Below are positions 45,801-55,400 of a DNA stretch of 64,000 nt, piece by piece. A program made the translations under genes and the position numbers. Location: contig WGMM01000032.1 of NCBI GenBank assembly GCA_016125085.1, forward strand, positions 1 to 64,000, given 5' to 3'. This stretch comes from a bacterium. GTDB taxonomy: Bacteria; Planctomycetota; Planctomycetia; Isosphaerales; Isosphaeraceae. How positions within the stretch are numbered: the first letter of the stretch is position 1; each line of letters opens with the position of its first letter. The notes below the pieces were generated by a model. That model saw only the letters and a list, made by a program, of their open reading frames with translations. It searched no databases and was not told the origin of the DNA.

Positions 45801-46448
45801 ATTCGGCATGCGGTTGAGCAGCGTTTCGTTGTAAAGAAACGTGTAGGCCAGTATCAGAAACACCGGCGAAAGGAACACAAGCACGCCGTTTTTGGTGCGA
45901 GCGCCCAGGAAAAACGCCGTCGCCCCGGTGAAGAGAAGCGATGGGCCGACGATCAGCAGCATCGGCCGGATGTAGTTCGACAGAACGAGCGGGCCTCGCG
46001 ATTCGGCCATGTCGGCATTGGGCACGACGTGGTTGAAAAAGATCCGGGCGGCGATCTGAAGCGCCAGCATCATGGCCAGCCAGAACGTCGCTCCCAGGAA
46101 TTTGCCGACCACGTAAGAGCGAGGACTCAGGCCCGAAGACCGTTCGATCTCCAGCATACGTGTTTCATGGTCGCGCGGAACCGCCATGCCCGCCAGCACG
46201 GCGAAAAAGAAGCCGTCGATCATCACGGCCAGCACTGAGCCCTGAAGCGCCTGCGAAAACTCGCTCGTCAAATGGGCCTTCACACCGCCCACGCCGCTCG
46301 ATCCCGACGAAATCTGCACGATCCCGATCGACATGCCCAAGGCCAGCAACACCGTCAGCAGGCCCCAGACGATCAGCATCGCGAGGGATTGTGGATAGCG
46401 GAAATCATATCGGGCGACAGTCAGCGCCCGCCGGATCGCGGTTCTCAC
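42807..46448 (-). CDS. ABC-2 permease fused to M1 family metallopeptidase
   Basis: A 1213-residue protein. The first 600 residues are two sets of ABC-2-type membrane helices, each beginning after a segment such as ALTVARYDFRYPQSLAMLIV or LTIARAESRNLVRGPGLWLF, with FEIERSSGLSPRSYVVGKFL-like loops. The C-terminal half, beyond SFHADGSFVLKNHRKEP, is an M1 aminopeptidase: zinc ligands H949-E-A-A-H953 (AHEAAHQWWGNML) and E973 in LSEALANY, with 19 residues between, the spacing of the ABC/M1 fusion group. The gene overlaps the ATPase gene by 4 nt (ATGA). Together they form an exporter with a peptidase domain; the substrate is unknown. Confidence 0.88.
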   Translation of the reverse strand: MRTAIRRALTVARYDFRYPQSLAMLIVWGLLTVLLALGMSIGIVQISSGSSGVGGVKAHLTSEFSQALQGSVLAVMIDGFFFAVLAGMAVPRDHETRMLEIERSSGLSPRSYVVGKFLGATFWLAMMLALQIAARIFFNHVVPNADMAESRGPLVLSNYIRPMLLIVGPSLLFTGATAFFLGARTKNGVLVFLSPVFLILAYTFLYNETLLNRMPNAVKQGLIAVDPTGTEWLNQKFLREDRGAAYYNTTPIPYEPQFLGSRALILALSLGLVFASGSRAMEPVGSSRRKHKPARIKSEIAEVPVSEKVEAPAISTSLADMGMRTRRPGWLRYVLTIARAESRNLVRGPGLWLFGVIIAFIATVRTVVMPGPLNTTILVTSGDFAAQTFGIVTFCTSLLALFFGMNALERERSARIEPFVFGTPLPISAWLVGKSLAFVIVGFAVVASVFVGMVITILYQRQTGIEWIPLGIIWGLLLLPSFFFWSSCICLFRAVSSNVYAVLALGAFALGLTTAASIRDYMHWANNWPLWSTVRYSDISRFELYREAITANRISMMCWGVFLLTLASVRVTKYTPDIVRWRSRIGFRSILKRYAPAIAASILPLVAYGAIYQRIRQGPEGAVTKKADKDYWRKNVATFFDFKPPTITAVDLKIAIDPAKSSFHADGSFVLKNHRKEPMDEIPMTIGHHLSNETWTWDGKPIVPENRAGLKIVRKPDKTPFAPGETAKFGFIYDGTFPKGMNRIGTTRMEFIVPSSVVLTSFSQSFLPKFGFDENRGLAPRDRPEAKKYPDDYYKKQVDPAIGDGSKMTTNIEVTVPGDFRANSVGTLEKVIEQLDGTKTFVWKSDHPVSFFNIVAGRWTEAKGDGVVIYHDSRHGRNVPEMLRGLEAARKHYGEWFGVFPWKELKLSEFAGLADYAQGFPTNITFSESIGFKTLSDEDSNTAFYVTAHEAAHQWWGNMLVPGAGPGGNVLSEALANYSAIRLVEKELGERARIGLMKNMEFRYVFGRRGDDEQALNKVDGSKPTDQTVTYERGGWVFWMLSRLMGVEAFHKGLAEMIRKYPAGSQDAPLVEDLLEVLREHAPDKPAFDRFADQWIKGKALPNMFLDDVKVADGTTAESRKVTGKVRNDGTGTVEVEVAASVGRRFPPGKSWLPAPPEKKPGEPYKDVRTKVSVEPGKSVDFTIDTPFLPEKVTLDPDLNLLLIGRDRSEKAL

Positions 46449-47365
46449 GCGACACCTCCCGCCACAGGCATCTCCGACGCATTGGCCGTAAACCGAGTCG
46501 AAACCAGATAAGCATCCTCAAGCGTCGCCGGCGAACTCGAAAATCCGGCTGGCGGCTCACCCTCTTCCAGGAAGATTCGAACTTGGTTCGTTCCGTCGAA
46601 GACCATCGCCTGGGTTACGTGATAATCACGGGAAATGGCCGCCAGGTGCTCGTGGCTGACCACGCCTTCATAGATTTTGCCGGCGATCCGGTCACGGGCG
46701 TCCTTCGGCGTCGTCAGAGCCACGACCGAACCCTTGCGGATCACGGCAAAACGTGGGCACAGCGTGGCGACGTCCTCGACGATGTGCGTCGAAAGCAGAA
46801 TGATCCGCCCGACCGACAATTCCGACAATAGCCGATAAAACCGCATGCGTTCTTCAGGATCGAGACCGGCGGTCGGTTCGTCCACGATCACAAGCCGCGG
46901 ATCGCCCGCGATCGCCTGGGCGATTCCCAGCCGCTGTCGCATGCCGCCGGAATATTCGCGCACCTTGCGCGTGGCCGCATGGGCCAGATTCACGCGGTGC
47001 AACAGCTCCATAGCCAGTGACCGGCGCCCTTTCGGACCAGTGACGCCTTTGAGTTCCAGCAGGAATTCGAGCATCTTCTGACCGGACAGGTGGCCGTAGA
47101 AGCCGAAATCCTGCGGCAGATAGCCGAGACGTTCGTAATGTGCCGCACGCTGAACCGGGTCAGCCAGGTCCGCACCGTCGATCGTCACTCTGCCGGCGGT
47201 CGGCTCAAGAAGCCCGGCCAGGATTTTCATGAGAGTCGATTTGCCTGCCCCGTTCGGTCCGAGCAGGCCGAACATCCCTTCACCGATCTTGAGGTTGACG
47301 TCCGTAAGAGCCGCCACGGGCGGATTGCCCGAATAGACCTTCGTCAGATTTTCGATCGCCAGCAT
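46445..47365 (-). CDS. ABC transporter ATP-binding protein
   Basis: A 306-residue ATPase from ATG 47365. Walker A: GLLGPNGAGKSTLMKILAGL. Signature: YSGGMRQRLGIAQAIAG. Walker B: LVIVDEPTAGLDPEERMRFY. H-loop: ILLSTHIVEDVATL. The Q-loop is within ERLGYLPQDFGFYGHLSG. After the ATPase core a C-terminal domain of about 80 residues follows (EGVVSHEHLAAISRDYHVTQ). This pattern is typical of ABC-2 exporter ATPases. The stop overlaps the start of the permease/peptidase gene by 4 nt, so both are made together. An upstream in-frame start at 47455 is unlikely because the extra residues lack similarity. Confidence 0.92.
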   Translation of the reverse strand: MLAIENLTKVYSGNPPVAALTDVNLKIGEGMFGLLGPNGAGKSTLMKILAGLLEPTAGRVTIDGADLADPVQRAAHYERLGYLPQDFGFYGHLSGQKMLEFLLELKGVTGPKGRRSLAMELLHRVNLAHAATRKVREYSGGMRQRLGIAQAIAGDPRLVIVDEPTAGLDPEERMRFYRLLSELSVGRIILLSTHIVEDVATLCPRFAVIRKGSVVALTTPKDARDRIAGKIYEGVVSHEHLAAISRDYHVTQAMVFDGTNQVRIFLEEGEPPAGFSSSPATLEDAYLVSTRFTANASEMPVAGGVA

Positions 47366-47739
47366 GTGCTTATGTCTCACGGGGCGGAAGCGAATTCCAG
47401 GGAACGGACAATCGATAAGTCCGCTCTTGTATAAACGATTCGTTACAGATGTCACAATATCCGGTGCATTACGTCACAGGATTTCTGGAATGCGGGCAAA
47501 ATCAGCCTGATCGGTAAACATGATTCTCTTTCGCGATCAGGTCGTCGTGCTTGCTCACCCGATTTCCTGAAGAATCCGGAATCCTGTCGCAGTAAAATTT
47601 CCGATCGGCGACTCACCGGAAGATCGACTTGCATGCATTGCCAAATAGTTATATAAGGCGTGCGGAAACAGTCGATGAGAATTCTGGGGGTCGTGCCTTC
47701 GGGCAAGTCGAGTCACCCCGAATCGAAGGATACGATGCC
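47366..47739. other. Divergent intergenic region ABC ATPase / RND operon 1
   Basis: 374 bp. It contains the RND promoter candidate at 47629-47657 and two GTCACA words about 25 nt apart near 47453-47480 that could be regulator sites. No gene is seen. Confidence 0.5.
47629..47657 (+). promoter_or_regulatory. Candidate sigma-70 promoter of RND operon 1
   Basis: TTGCAT (47629-47634) and TATAAG (47652-47657) separated by 17 bp, about 83 nt before the membrane fusion protein ATG. Matches are 4 of 6 and 5 of 6 to consensus. Confidence 0.5.
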
Positions 47740-48876
47740 ATGACGACGGTCACTAACGAGACTCCGCCGAAGCGAACGCCCTGGATCGGGCTGGTTAAAG
47801 GGCTGCTCGTCGCAGTCGGACTGGTGGCGTTCATCGCCGTTCTGATGCTCTGGCTGTCGGGCTTTTTCCAGGAAAAAGTCGCCGGAGCGCCCTCCGCTGG
47901 CAAAATGCAGGCCGCCTTGCCGGACGGCGAAATCGTGACCGTCGAACTCACGAAGCTCCCGCGCCTGGAATCGGCCGTCGGCACGATCCGGGCCGTGCAT
48001 GAAGTCGGCGTGGCTTCGAAGATCCTGGCCCGAGTCAAGGAAATACGCATTAAGGCCGGACAGCGGGTGGCCAAGGGCGAAGTTCTGGCGCTGCTCGACG
48101 AAGCCGACCTCAAGGCGAGGCTCGAACAGGCAGAATCGGCCGAAATTGCCGCCAAAGCCCGGCTCGATCAGGCAAAGGCCGATCTCGTCCGTGGCGAGCG
48201 TCTCAAAGCCCGTCAGGCGATCTCGGTGGAAGAACTGGAAAAGATGACGACTGAAGCCCGCATGGCGACAGCCGAATTCGACCGGGCCCGCCAGGCCGTC
48301 AGCGAAGCCAGAATCACCGAAGATTACGCCACGATCAAGGCCCCGATCACAGGCATCATCGTCGACAAGAAAGTCAACGAAGGCGACACGCTTCAGCCCG
48401 GCCAGGTCCTTGCGACGATGTACGACCCCGGCCGCATGCAGATGGTGGCCACCGTGCGCGAATCGCTGGCACAGAAGCTGGCCGTCGGTCAGCAGCTGCC
48501 CGCCCGGATCGACACGCTCGACATGGACTGTCATGCCACCGTCAGCGAGATCGTGCCCGAAGCCCAGGCCGACAGCCGCTCATTCCAGGTCAAAGTCACC
48601 GGCCCTTGCCCGCCGGACATCATCAGCGGCATGTTCGGACGTATCTACATCCCCCTGGAGGACGAGCCGGTCCTGGCGATCCCGCCTGAGGCGATCCGCA
48701 AGGTCGGTCAGCTCAGCGAAGTGGATGTCGTGACCGATTCTGGCTTTATCGCCCGGCGCGTCGTTCAGCCGGGGCGCCTGCTCAAACCAGGGCGTGAGAT
48801 TCTCTCTGGCCTGAAGCCTGGCGAAAAGATCCGCATCGTCAGGATTCAGGGCGAAGCCGTGGGAGAACCCAAATGA
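47740..48876 (+). CDS. RND efflux membrane fusion (periplasmic adaptor) protein
   Basis: A 378-residue adaptor from ATG 47740, with AAGGA 9 nt upstream. A single N-terminal anchor (LVKGLLVAVGLVAFIAVLML) is followed by the HlyD-type pattern: VGTIRAVHEVGVASKILARV, AGQRVAKGEVLALLDEADLK, a coiled-coil hairpin around residues 130-190, and APITGIIVDKKVNEGDTLQP. The end is a beta-barrel. It joins the inner-membrane pump with an outer channel. The stop overlaps the pump gene by 4 nt (ATGA). No outer-membrane channel gene is seen in the window. Confidence 0.88.
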   Translation: MTTVTNETPPKRTPWIGLVKGLLVAVGLVAFIAVLMLWLSGFFQEKVAGAPSAGKMQAALPDGEIVTVELTKLPRLESAVGTIRAVHEVGVASKILARVKEIRIKAGQRVAKGEVLALLDEADLKARLEQAESAEIAAKARLDQAKADLVRGERLKARQAISVEELEKMTTEARMATAEFDRARQAVSEARITEDYATIKAPITGIIVDKKVNEGDTLQPGQVLATMYDPGRMQMVATVRESLAQKLAVGQQLPARIDTLDMDCHATVSEIVPEAQADSRSFQVKVTGPCPPDIISGMFGRIYIPLEDEPVLAIPPEAIRKVGQLSEVDVVTDSGFIARRVVQPGRLLKPGREILSGLKPGEKIRIVRIQGEAVGEPK

Positions 48877-51800
48877 GCCGGCACGGAAATCAGAACGCGA
48901 ACGAATATCCGGAAGGGCACAGCGGTCTCCTAAATGGCACCGTACGGTTCTTTCTCGATTCGAGCTTCTCGGTCGTCCTGATCCTCATCTCCGTCCTGAT
49001 CGGCCTGGCCGCCCTGCTGATCACTCCGCGCGAAGAAGACCCCCAGATCGTCGTCCCTCTGGCCGACATTTACGTCAACGTGCCCGGCTATTCGGCCGCC
49101 ATGGTCGAAAACCAGGTAGCCACGCCGCTGGAAAAGGTTCTCTATCAGATCGACGGCGTCGAGTATGTCTACAGCATGTCCGGGCCTGAGCGGGCCTTGA
49201 TCACCGTTCGGTTCTATGTCGGTCAGGACCGTGAACGCAGCCTCGTCAAGCTTTACAAGATGCTCGACGAAAGCCGCGACATCATTCCGCCGGCCGTAGC
49301 GGGCTGGATCGTCAAGCCGGTCGAAATCGACGACGTACCCATCGTGACGATGACCCTGGCGGCCCGTCGGGGCGACAGCTTCGCCCCGCGCCGCGTGGCC
49401 GAAGAAATCGTGCCCCGACTGGCGGCTCTGCCGAATGTGGCTCGCGTGAGCGTCGTCGGCGGTGAACCACGCAAAATTCGCGTGACGCTCGACCCCGAAC
49501 GGCTTCAGGCTTACGGTCTCGGCCCGGCTGACGCGAAAGCCGCTATTCAAGTTTCGAACAGGTCGCCCAAGGTCGGCACGTTCACGCAGACGGACCACGT
49601 CGTGACCGTCGACGCCGGCAAGCTTCTGACTTCGGCGGACGAACTGCCGAATCTCGTCGTCGGCGTCTTCGCAAATCGGCCGGTGTTCCTCAAAGACATC
49701 TCCACCATCGAAGACGGCCCGGACGAAACCGTCAGTTACGTCCGCCATCGCTGGGGCCCGGCACGGAACTTCCATGCCGAACATGGCGAACCGGGGCAGG
49801 TCATCGGTCCGAAGGCCGAAGAGCTGGAATCGACGGGCCTGCCGACTTCGGCCGTCACCATCGCCGTGGCCAAGCAGAAGGGATCGAACGCCGTGAGCGT
49901 GGCCGATGCCGTGCTGGCTGACGCCGAACGCCTGCGGGCCGAAGTGGTGCCCGACGACATGGAACTGATCATCACCCGCAACGCAGGGCTGACCTCAAAC
50001 GAAAAAGTCAACGAACTGATCGAAGCCCTGTGGGTGGCGATCGTCATCGTCGTCGTGCTGCTCACGATCAGCCTCGGCTGGCGCGAGGCGCTCGTCGTCG
50101 CTGTGGCCGTCCCCGTCGTCTTCGGCCTGACACTCGGCGTGAACCTTCTGGCCGGCTATACGATCAACCGGGTGACGCTCTTCGCCCTGATCCTGTCGCT
50201 GGGGCTGCTCGTCGACGATCCGATCGTCGACGTCGAAAACATCGCCCGCCACTTCGAAGACAAGCAGAAGGCCACGCGCGGCATGGTCATGGAGGCCGTC
50301 GCCGAGATCCGACCGCCACTCATCAGCGCCACCCTGGCTGTTATCGTCAGCTTCCTGCCCCTGTTCTTCATCACCGGTATGATGGGCCCCTACATGGCCC
50401 CCATGGCCCTGAACGTGCCGGTGGCGATGGCAATGTCCATGCTCGTGGCCTTCACCATCACGCCGTGGCTGGCCTATAAGGCCCTGCAGGGCCGCTATAA
50501 CCGCCCGGGCGGCCATGCTTCAGGGCACGGGCATCATGATTCCACCGACCCCGAGGCGATCAAGCAGACACTTTTGTACCGCTTCTTCAGGCCGCTGATG
50601 GCCCCGCTGTTGAGTTCACGTGCGGCGGCGCTGGGTTTTCTGCTCATCATCGGCGTGCTGACGGTCGCAGCCACTGGGCTGGCGGCGTATCGGGCCGTGC
50701 CGCTGAAGATGCTGCCGTTCGACAACAAGAATCAGCTGACGGTCATGATCGACATGCCCGAAGGCACCACGCTGGAACGCACTGACTCCGCAGTCCGTGA
50801 GTTGGAACGGATTCTGCAAAATCAGCCGGAAGTGACAGACCTGACGGCCTACGTCGGCACAGCCGCACCCATGGACTTCAACGGCCTGGTACGGCACTAC
50901 TACCTGCGCAACATGCCCCACATGGGCGAAGTGCGGGTGAATCTCGTCAGCAAAAAGCACCGCGAAGCCCAGAGCCACGCCATCGCCCTGCGGCTGAGGC
51001 CTGAGGTAGACGCCCTGGCCAGGCGGCTGGGGGCCGTCGTCCGCGTTGTCGAATTGCCGCCCGGGCCGCCCGTGCTGGCCTCCGTCGTCGCTGAAGTCAC
51101 CGGACGGGAAGATCAATCGTACGAACAGCTCCTCGCAGCGGCCGATGTCGTCGCAGACCGCATGCGGCGCGAGCCGGGACTGGTCGAAGTCGACACCATC
51201 GCCGAAGCCCCTGCGAAGAAGATGGTCTTCGCCGTCGATCAGGAAAAGGCCGCCATCAACGGTGTCTCGGTGAATCAAGTCTACGAAGCACTGGCCATCG
51301 CCCTGGCCGGATCGTCGGCCGGCACACTTTTCGACCCGGCGGAACGTAACCCGCTGCACATCGAGCTTCGTCTTGCCCGAGCCGATCGCTCGGACATCTC
51401 CCAGCTCTCGCGGATCCGGATCCGCAACGCTTCGGGCAATCTCGTTCCCCTGGCCGAAATCGGCACATGGAGCGAAGCCCGTGTCGACCAGACGATCTAT
51501 CACAAAAACCTCAAGCGGGTCGTTTACGTCATGGCCGAGACCGCTGGTCGACCGCCCGCGGACTGCGTCCTCGACATTCTGGCTGACCGAATGGAAGAAA
51601 CCGACCCGTCGAAATTCAAGGGGGCCGAAGGGTTCGTGACCGATTCGCCAGCGAAAAGTCTCGCCAGCCGTTCGTTCTTCGACATGGGCAGCGATATCGG
51701 CTGGGGCCTGGCACCTGGCTATGCAGTCGGCTTCCGCGGCGAGGGTGAATGGAACATTACGCTCGACGTCTTCCGCGACCTCGGCCTGGCCTTCGGAGCC

Positions 51801-52316
51801 GCCATGATCATGATCTACCTGATCCTGGTCGTGCAGACCGGCTCGTATCTGATTCCGCTGGTCGTCATGCTGGCCATTCCGCTGACAGTTCTGGGAGTCA
51901 TGCCCGGTTTCTGGCTGCTCAACGCACTGACGGCGCAGAACGTGGGCGAATATGCCGACCCCGTCTTCTTCACCGCCACCGCCATGATCGGCATGATTGC
52001 CCTGGCCGGCATTGTCACTCGCGACTCGATCATCCTGGTCGACTTCATCGAACTCTCGCTGGCCAAAGGCCGCAACCTGTTCGATGCCATCATGGAAAGC
52101 CGCGTCGTTCGCCTGCGGCCGATCCTGCTGACGGCCGGTGCGGCACTCCTGTCGAGCCTGCCGATCACGCTCGACCCGATCTTCTCGGGCCTGGCATGGT
52201 CCCTGATTTTCGGCCTCGTCGCATCGACGATCTTCACTCTGTTCGTTATCCCGGTCACCTACTGGCTCATGTACGTCGGTCGCGAGCGCAAGAAACTGGC
52301 CGGGCAGGGGGGCTGA
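48873..52316 (+). CDS. RND family efflux pump, inner-membrane permease
   Basis: A 1147-residue RND transporter, about twelve membrane helices with two large periplasmic loops. Landmarks: ITPREEDPQIVVPLADIYVN at the first loop, GLLVDDPIVDVENIARHF in helix 4 with the Asp-Asp pair used for proton relay, and FTATAMIGMIALAGIVTRDS in helix 10. Between the two halves, after helix 6, lies a loop with HASGHGHHD near residues 548-556. It is coupled to the adaptor at 47740 by an ATGA overlap. The pumped substrate is not clear; it is closer to HAE-type drug exporters than to the CusA/CzcA type. Confidence 0.88.
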   Translation: MSRHGNQNANEYPEGHSGLLNGTVRFFLDSSFSVVLILISVLIGLAALLITPREEDPQIVVPLADIYVNVPGYSAAMVENQVATPLEKVLYQIDGVEYVYSMSGPERALITVRFYVGQDRERSLVKLYKMLDESRDIIPPAVAGWIVKPVEIDDVPIVTMTLAARRGDSFAPRRVAEEIVPRLAALPNVARVSVVGGEPRKIRVTLDPERLQAYGLGPADAKAAIQVSNRSPKVGTFTQTDHVVTVDAGKLLTSADELPNLVVGVFANRPVFLKDISTIEDGPDETVSYVRHRWGPARNFHAEHGEPGQVIGPKAEELESTGLPTSAVTIAVAKQKGSNAVSVADAVLADAERLRAEVVPDDMELIITRNAGLTSNEKVNELIEALWVAIVIVVVLLTISLGWREALVVAVAVPVVFGLTLGVNLLAGYTINRVTLFALILSLGLLVDDPIVDVENIARHFEDKQKATRGMVMEAVAEIRPPLISATLAVIVSFLPLFFITGMMGPYMAPMALNVPVAMAMSMLVAFTITPWLAYKALQGRYNRPGGHASGHGHHDSTDPEAIKQTLLYRFFRPLMAPLLSSRAAALGFLLIIGVLTVAATGLAAYRAVPLKMLPFDNKNQLTVMIDMPEGTTLERTDSAVRELERILQNQPEVTDLTAYVGTAAPMDFNGLVRHYYLRNMPHMGEVRVNLVSKKHREAQSHAIALRLRPEVDALARRLGAVVRVVELPPGPPVLASVVAEVTGREDQSYEQLLAAADVVADRMRREPGLVEVDTIAEAPAKKMVFAVDQEKAAINGVSVNQVYEALAIALAGSSAGTLFDPAERNPLHIELRLARADRSDISQLSRIRIRNASGNLVPLAEIGTWSEARVDQTIYHKNLKRVVYVMAETAGRPPADCVLDILADRMEETDPSKFKGAEGFVTDSPAKSLASRSFFDMGSDIGWGLAPGYAVGFRGEGEWNITLDVFRDLGLAFGAAMIMIYLILVVQTGSYLIPLVVMLAIPLTVLGVMPGFWLLNALTAQNVGEYADPVFFTATAMIGMIALAGIVTRDSIILVDFIELSLAKGRNLFDAIMESRVVRLRPILLTAGAALLSSLPITLDPIFSGLAWSLIFGLVASTIFTLFVIPVTYWLMYVGRERKKLAGQGG

Positions 52317-52382
52317 TCCGCGGCGAAAAGTCCTTCATCGCCATGTGCTGAGAGTTACGGAATCGAAAAAACAGCCAGAGAC

Positions 52383-52422
52383 CCGGAGCCGTGTTCCGAA
52401 TTGATTCGGATTACGGCTCCGG
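52383..52422. terminator. Perfect long hairpin between convergent RND operons
   Basis: CCGGAGCCGT (52383-52392) pairs with ACGGCTCCGG (52413-52422), and TCCGAAT (52395-52401) with ATTCGGA (52404-52410) inside. Two short 2-nt bulges separate a 10-bp and a 7-bp stem, with a TG loop. It is symmetric and sits 66 bp past one stop and 16 bp past the other, so it can act as a bidirectional terminator. Confidence 0.8.
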
Positions 52423-52438
52423 AATCCGGAATCGCGGG

Positions 52439-55400
52439 TCAAACTGCGTGCGCGTGTTGCGTCGCGTCAATGTCTTCAAGCTGCTGATTTTCGTCGCCGT
52501 AATCGCGCGGGAATTTACGGGCGAAGTAATCGATCAGTCGCTCGCCGAGGACGTAATAGATCGGAATGACGAATCGCCCCAGGATCGTACTGATCGCGAT
52601 ACCGAACGCGATCACGATCCCCAGCGAATTTCGACTGAAGGCACCCGCGCCTGTGGAACGGGCCATCGGCAGCACGCCCATCACGAACGCGAACGATGTC
52701 ATCAGAATCGGTCGAAGCCGCTCGCGCGAAGCGATCTTGGCCGATTCGACGATGCTCATGCCACGCTTCTCACGCATTTCCACGCCGAATTCCACCAGAA
52801 GAATGGCATTTTTCGTTTCCAGGCCGATCAGCATCACCAGCCCGATCTGCCCGAACACGTCCAGTGGCATGCTGTAATACCAGAGCCCCACGATCGCCCC
52901 GAACATGGCCAGCGGCACCGTCAGAATGATGATCGTCGGACGGACCCAGCTCTCGTACAGCGCCGCCATGAACAGGAACACGCAGACGACCGATAGTCCG
53001 AAAATGTAAGCGGCCAGATTACCGGTTTTGCGTTCCTGGAACGTCGTGCCCGTCCATTCGTAACCGAAGCCTTCAGGCAGCACTTTGACGGCGACTTCCT
53101 CCATGGCATTCTGAGCCTGGCCTGAACTGAACCCGGGGGCAGGCGCGCCGTTGACTTTTGCGGCTGCGTAAAGGTTATAGTGCGGCACGTCGATCGGGCC
53201 GAGCGTGAATTTCACCTCGCCCAGCGAACTCAGCGGCACTTTCTCGCCCTTGCGGTTCAGCACATGCAGGTTCTGAATATCCTCGGGCCGCTTGCGGGCT
53301 TCGCCCTCGGCCTGCATAAGCACCTTCCACACCTTGCCGTACATATTGAAATCGTTGACGTAAAACGCACCCAGATTCGTCTGAAGAGTGGCGAACACGT
53401 CCGAAACCGGCACGTCCAGCCGGCGGGCCTTGGTGCGATCCAGCTCGAATTTCAATTGCGGGACACGTGCGGAATAGGGCGAAAACACGTTCGCCAGTTC
53501 GGGCCGCTTGCGGGCTTCCGATTGGAACTGGTCGATTACTCGCTGCAAAGCCTGCGGTCCCTTGCCCGAGCGGTCCTGAATCATCATTTCGAAGCCGCCC
53601 GTCTGGCTCAGGCCCCGTACCGGAGGCGGCTGCAGAACGAGCACCACGGCATCGCGGACCTTCGCCGAAATCTCGCCCTGGAGACGCTTGGCCAGTCCGG
53701 CGGCCCGCAGCTCTTCGGTATTGCGTTCCGACCAGCGCTTCAGGGGCAGGAAGACCACGCCCGCATTGCTCTGGTTCGTGCCGCTCAGGATGCTCATACC
53801 GTCCAGGCAGACGACGTGATCCACGCCCGGCAGCTCCAGCGCGATCGCTTCCACCCGCTTTACGATCTTCGAAGTCGCTTCGCGGCTCGTGCCGTCCGGC
53901 GCCTGTACGGATACGATCAGATAGCCCAGGTCTTCCGTCGGGATGAAGGCCTTGGGCCGAGTCATGATCATCCACGCCGTCAAAGCCAGCAGACCCAGCG
54001 AAGGAATCACGATCGTCCACCAGTGGCGGGCCGTGAATTCGAGAATGCCGTCGTAGGAATTCTCAAGCCATGTCATTCCGCGGTTGAACCAGCGGAAAAG
54101 GAAGAACCGCGTTTCGCCGTGTTTCGGTTTGAGGAACAGCCGCGACATCGCCGGGCTGAAGGTCAGCGAATTGATGGCCGAGAAAATGAAAGAGAAGACG
54201 ATCGTCAGCGCGAACTGGTTATACAACCTGCCCGTCATCCCCGGAATGAACGTCACAGGGACGAACACGGCCGCCAGCACCAGCGTGATCGTCACGATCG
54301 GCGTGGCGATCTCACCCATCGCCGCGATCGTGGCGGGCAGAGGTTTGAGCCCTCGATGCAGGTATTTTTCGACGTTCTCGACGACGATGATCGCGTCGTC
54401 CACCACCAGGCCGATCGCAAGCACCAGCCCCGCCATCGTCAGCGAATTCAGCGAGAATCCGAAAATGTACATCATGGCGAAAGTAGCCACGAGCGAAATC
54501 GGAATCGCCAGCATCGGAATGATCGTCGCCCGCCAGCCCTGCAGGAACACGAAAACGACGATCATCACGAGCACGAAGGCCTCGATCAGCGTGTGCTCGA
54601 CTTCCTCGATGTTCGCTTCGACGTAGCGGGTCGTGTCGTAAGCGATGCGATATTCCAGCCCCTCCGGAAATGTCTTCGAAATGCGATCCATTTCCTTGCG
54701 CACTTCAGCCACGATCGCCAGGGCATTGGCATCGGCATATTGAAAGATCGGCATCGATCCGGCCGGCTTGCCGTCCAGATATCCCGAGGTTTCGAAATTC
54801 TCCGACGACAGTTCGATCCGGGCCAGATCCTTGAGCCTCACGACCGAACCGTCGTCCTTGCGCCGCACGATGATCTCTTCGAACTCCGCCGCCTTCGACA
54901 AGCGTCCCTTCACCGTGATCGGGAATTCGAAAGCCTGTCCTTCCGGCACCGGCTGTCCGCCGATTTTGCCGGCTGCCGCCTGCACGTTCTCCTGCTGCAC
55001 GGCCTGAATGACTTCGTACGGCGAAATGTGCATTTCGGCCATCCGGTCCGGGTCGAGCCAGACGCGCATCGCATACTTGCGGCCGAAAACGGTCACGTCG
55101 CTCACGCCCTTGATACGCTTGATGGCATCGGCGACGTAAATCTGGCCGTAATTGTCGAGAAAATTGGCGTCGTAGAGATCCTTGCCTGAATTATCGATCA
55201 GATTCACCACGCACACGATGTCGGTCGACGTTTTCTTGATCGATACGCCGTACTGCTTCACTTCCGGCGGAAGCTGGGGCGTGGCCGTCTGCACCTTGTT
55301 CTGAATGTCGACGGCCGCGATGTCCTGCGGATATCCCACTTCGAATGTCGCCACGATGTTCGCCACACCGTTGGCCGTACTGTTCGAAGAGAAATAGATC

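Noticed and set aside
53180..55189. Long open frame antisense to the HAE1 pump gene
   Set aside because: The opposite strand is a clear full-length RND pump; the antisense product is His/Arg/Glu-rich with no domain.
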